A DNA stretch of 7,853 nucleotides, from contig JAPOKN010000046.1 of the NCBI GenBank assembly GCA_029977605.1, positions 1 through 7,853 of the forward strand, in the 5' to 3' direction. Positions 5,561-7,853 of the stretch are shown here, in pieces. The notes under the pieces are model-generated. The model was given only the letters and a program-made list of their open reading frames with translations. It was not told where the DNA came from and searched no databases. Positions within the stretch are counted from its first letter, which is position 1, and the number at the start of each line of letters is the position of its first letter. The position numbers were made by a program, and so were the translations under genes. Source of the stretch: Methanobacteriota archaeon (GTDB lineage: Archaea > Thermoplasmatota > Poseidoniia > MGIII > CG-Epi1).

Positions 5561-5766
5561 AAATCCTTTAGATTCGCATAAGCAAAAAAGATTATTTGGC
5601 TTAGTCCAATAACAATAATTAAAATCATATTAAAAATGTGAGTTTTAGGAGCTTCTTCCTTAGTGACCCATCCTCTTCCTTTGTGATGAGAGCCGCCATT
5701 TTGATGACAATAGAGTGCATAGATTAGAAAACACAATCCAATAAACAAAGAGCCAAGAAATTTCAT
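5557..5766 (-). CDS. small two-helix membrane protein, unknown function
   Basis: A 69-aa protein with two hydrophobic stretches (about 3-20 and 45-63) separated by a polar loop rich in His, Gly, Lys and Arg (HQNGGSHHKGRGW, 21-33). Both termini are predicted on the same side of the membrane. The family is not recognised. It lies 30 bases downstream of the LysE-type gene on the same strand, so co-transcription is likely, although AT-rich AATAATAAATAC (about 5784-5795) could act as its own TATA element for a leaderless mRNA. No Shine-Dalgarno is visible. Its 3' end overlaps the pdxS stop tail to tail by 4 bases. Hydrophobicity pattern and context favour a real gene, but the size leaves some doubt. 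Confidence 0.62.
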   Translation of the reverse strand: MKFLGSLFIGLCFLIYALYCHQNGGSHHKGRGWVTKEEAPKTHIFNMILIIVIGLSQIIFFAYANLKDF

Positions 5767-5796
5767 TAGTATACTATAACTTGTTGTATTTATTAT

Positions 5797-6435
5797 TTAG
5801 AGGCCATTTTGCCATAGATCATAAGCTTTGAAAAGAAAACTTCCTGCAAAAATAAACATTGCAAATCCACAGATTTTTAAAGTTAGTAAATATCTATCAG
5901 ATGAAAGATTAACTTGTGCCTTACTGAAGAAATAAGCTATTGTAATTTTTACTAATACAATACTAACCAAAAAAGAAATCGCATATGCAAAGGGTGCTAT
6001 GGGTTCAGAATCTGCAGCTGTGGCCATCAAAGGACCACCAATTAGTAACCAAAAAATATATGCATTTGGATTCAATAAATTTGTCAAAATTCCCTTTTTT
6101 AGTGATTGAGTTAAATCTACATCTGTTGCATCAATCTCTGGAATTTCAGGATTAAAACATTCCATTCCCATTCTAGTTAGAAAAATAGCACCAAGAACTG
6201 CAATTCCGCAGAATAGAAGTGGTTGATCTGCTATGTAACCGGCCATGAAAATACTGAATAGTATTAGGGGGCCATCTGTGAAAAATGGAGCTGAAGCGGC
6301 TCTAATTCCGCCCTTAAAACCGTTCGTTAAAGTTTCTTTGATTACAGTTGTCAGTAGTGGGCCTGGTTTGACTCCTTCTACAATACCTAAAGTAATACCA
6401 GCTAAGGCTAGCCCTATGACTAAGTCAGCCTCCAT
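5797..6435 (-). CDS. LysE/RhtB-family transporter
   Basis: A 212-aa integral membrane protein with about six hydrophobic segments, the normal size for LysE-type exporters. Family hallmarks are visible: GVKPGPLLTTVI at 21-32 (the Pro-Gly-Pro motif after the first helix), GFKGGIRAASAPFFTDGP at 39-56 (glycine-rich stretch ending in an Asp within a helix) and KKGILTNLLNPNAYIFW at 113-129 (the Gly-X-X-X-Asn-X-X-Asn-Pro motif). Characterised members export amino acids such as lysine, threonine or homoserine; the substrate here cannot be read from the sequence. Acidic loop residues 97-108 separate the two halves. The gene starts 15 bases after the PKD-protein stop, with AGGT (6440-6443) as a weak, close ribosome binding site, so it is probably in the same transcript. 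Confidence 0.88.
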   Translation of the reverse strand: MEADLVIGLALAGITLGIVEGVKPGPLLTTVIKETLTNGFKGGIRAASAPFFTDGPLILFSIFMAGYIADQPLLFCGIAVLGAIFLTRMGMECFNPEIPEIDATDVDLTQSLKKGILTNLLNPNAYIFWLLIGGPLMATAADSEPIAPFAYAISFLVSIVLVKITIAYFFSKAQVNLSSDRYLLTLKICGFAMFIFAGSFLFKAYDLWQNGL

Positions 6436-6450
6436 GGCTACCTAGCTATC

Positions 6451-7853
6451 TTAGTTCCCGAATAAGGAATCTTTGTAGATATATCCGACAGCGCCGATTG
6501 AAATTACTACTACTAATACCAATAAGATAATCGAAGTATCATTTGAAGTCTCTTTAGATGTAACTGAAATGTCTTTAGCTAATTGGTTTTTCTCACCATC
6601 GTCGCTTCCTTCATTCACCATATCAGTTGAATCTGCAACTACGAATATTGTGTGAGTTCCTGCAACTGCTTTCCAAGATACAGAAACGTTCATTCCACCT
6701 TCAATTCCTTTTGTTAAATTAGAACCATCAACCAAAACTGAACCGATTTGAGTTTCTAAATCATCGAGGAAGAAACCAACTTGAATCTCTCCAGTTACGT
6801 TCATCTTAGCTAATTTTAGAACTGCATTTAATTCAATTGTATCTCCTTCGTCAGGAGTATCATCACTGAAAGACAATTGTGAAATGTAAAGATCAGGTCT
6901 GTCCATTTCTTCAACTGCTACTACAAGCATCTTCTGATTAGTATTATTTGATGAATCTGTTACTACTAAAATTACTTCATAACCTGTTGATGAAACATTT
7001 TCAAAGGTGTGAGTGACTTCTTTTCCTTGCATGTTAGTACCATCTGAGAAATCCCATTCATAGCTCAAAGAAGCTCCTGAATTATCACCAGATAATCCTG
7101 CGTTGAAGTTTACAGGTACGCCTTCAATTGCAGCGAAGTTAACTGTATCTCCGTCACTGTTGACATATGACCAATTGAAATTTACACTTGGTGGAGTAAT
7201 ATCATGTACTTTCACTGATGATGAAGTGGATGCAGTATTTCCTGCACCGTCTGCTACAGTTAATACAACATTAAAATCACCTGGTGTTTCGAATGAGTGA
7301 CTTACTACTTTACCGGTATCTGTGTTACCATCTCCAAAGTCCCATGAATATGAGGAAACTGAAGAGGTCACATCGCTTGACCCAGATGCATTAAAAACAA
7401 CTGTACTGAAATCTTCAATAACATTTGTAGCGTTAACTGCTGAGCCTGGATCTTCAACATTTTCTTTAACCAATGATGTAAATGAAGCAACTGGATTATC
7501 TGCGTCTGCGGTTACACTAACTGTAACAGTATCTGTTGCTCCAAAATTATCTGTAACTGTTAAGGAAACTACATTCGAAGTTCCTGTAAAAGTAGAATTA
7601 TAGAATACGTCTGTATTGTCTGCACCCCAATCATATGATGAGATACCTACAACAGAGATAGAACCTGAAGCTGAGAAATTAATTGCTCCGCCTTCTGTAA
7701 CTACATAATCATCACTGTTACCAGATATCTTGGCTGTTGGTCCCATATTTAGGTGTATGATTCTATCATGAAGCATTGGTAAATTTGATTGACTGCCAAG
7801 AGTTGGTAAACTTGGAGCGTAGATAACATCGTCATTTCCTAAGTTATTTTCTC
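6451..7853 (-). CDS. PKD/CARDB-repeat surface protein with C-terminal membrane anchor (5' end outside window)
   Basis: The frame stays open from the stop at 6451 to the right edge, so the gene is truncated by the window and the ATG at 7776 is internal; at least 466 codons are visible. Counting from that Met, a first degenerate PKD-like domain spans 11-91, a second 95-192 with the diagnostic WDFGDG at 145-150, and a third 196-290 with WDFSDG at 241-246. A CARDB-like domain covers 294-405 (DLYISQLSFSDDTPDEGD, then DSTDMVNEG). A Thr/Ser/Asn-rich stalk and one hydrophobic helix (about 415-433) follow, ending in a short KDSLFGN tail. Asn-X-Ser/Thr sequons are common. The protein is probably extracellular and anchored by its C-terminus, perhaps in adhesion or polymer binding. 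A signal peptide should lie beyond the edge. Confidence 0.9.
   Translation of the reverse strand, partial: ENNLGNDDVIYAPSLPTLGSQSNLPMLHDRIIHLNMGPTAKISGNSDDYVVTEGGAINFSASGSISVVGISSYDWGADNTDVFYNSTFTGTSNVVSLTVTDNFGATDTVTVSVTADADNPVASFTSLVKENVEDPGSAVNATNVIEDFSTVVFNASGSSDVTSSVSSYSWDFGDGNTDTGKVVSHSFETPGDFNVVLTVADGAGNTASTSSSVKVHDITPPSVNFNWSYVNSDGDTVNFAAIEGVPVNFNAGLSGDNSGASLSYEWDFSDGTNMQGKEVTHTFENVSSTGYEVILVVTDSSNNTNQKMLVVAVEEMDRPDLYISQLSFSDDTPDEGDTIELNAVLKLAKMNVTGEIQVGFFLDDLETQIGSVLVDGSNLTKGIEGGMNVSVSWKAVAGTHTIFVVADSTDMVNEGSDDGEKNQLAKDISVTSKETSNDTSIILLVLVVVISIGAVGYIYKDSLFGN

Noticed and set aside
7103..7603. Plus-strand open frames (65 and 93 codons) opposite the PKD protein
   Set aside because: Thr/Ser/Val-rich mirror of the PKD repeats; no start signals.
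1..7853. Mobile elements, CRISPR arrays, prophage or defence genes
   Set aside because: No direct repeat arrays, transposase or integrase motifs, terminal inverted repeats or nuclease/toxin domains were seen; all genes fit a compact chromosomal context.

Overview
The window looks like chromosomal DNA from a low-GC planktonic archaeon, most plausibly an uncultivated marine Thermoplasmatota lineage (Marine Group II/III-like). This placement is an inference. It rests on an archaeal-type DnaG (TOPRIM protein with archaeal N- and C-terminal regions), a PdxS of archaeal length (330 aa) with an internal insertion, TATA-box promoters about 27 bp upstream of proposed start points, and a PKD/CARDB surface protein with a C-terminal membrane anchor. 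No rRNA or tRNA is present to confirm it. I saw no mobile element, CRISPR array or prophage gene, and no stretch over 300 bases lacks a gene.

Layout. Bases 1-39 may hold the last 12 codons of a plus-strand gene that converges on what follows. Bases 31-2150 form a tight minus-strand cluster, transcribed right to left: a small unknown helical protein, pyrF (OMP decarboxylase), ccmA and ccmB (haem-exporter-type ABC ATPase and permease). Each junction overlaps by 1-8 bases. Immediately upstream on the same strand is dnaG (2203-3453). A 170-bp divergent intergenic region separates dnaG from a plus-strand gene (3624-4457) of unknown function whose C-terminus resembles the YrzB/DUF1292 family. Next, also on the plus strand, comes pdxS (4568-5560), the PLP-forming subunit of the glutamine-dependent vitamin B6 synthase. 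From 5557 to the right edge there are three minus-strand genes: a 69-aa two-helix membrane protein, a LysE/RhtB-type exporter, and a large PKD/CARDB surface protein whose 5' end lies beyond the window.

The genes are mostly housekeeping (replication/RNA metabolism, pyrimidine synthesis, haem export, vitamin B6) plus envelope functions. The least explained signal is the 110-bp pdxS control region. It carries a TATA box, an interrupted palindrome between the TATA box and the predicted transcription start, and a second, longer dyad (12-nt arms with one mismatch) that starts almost exactly at the predicted transcript 5' end and runs into the ribosome binding site. That arrangement suggests a dedicated control of archaeal B6 synthesis, by an operator, an RNA element or both.
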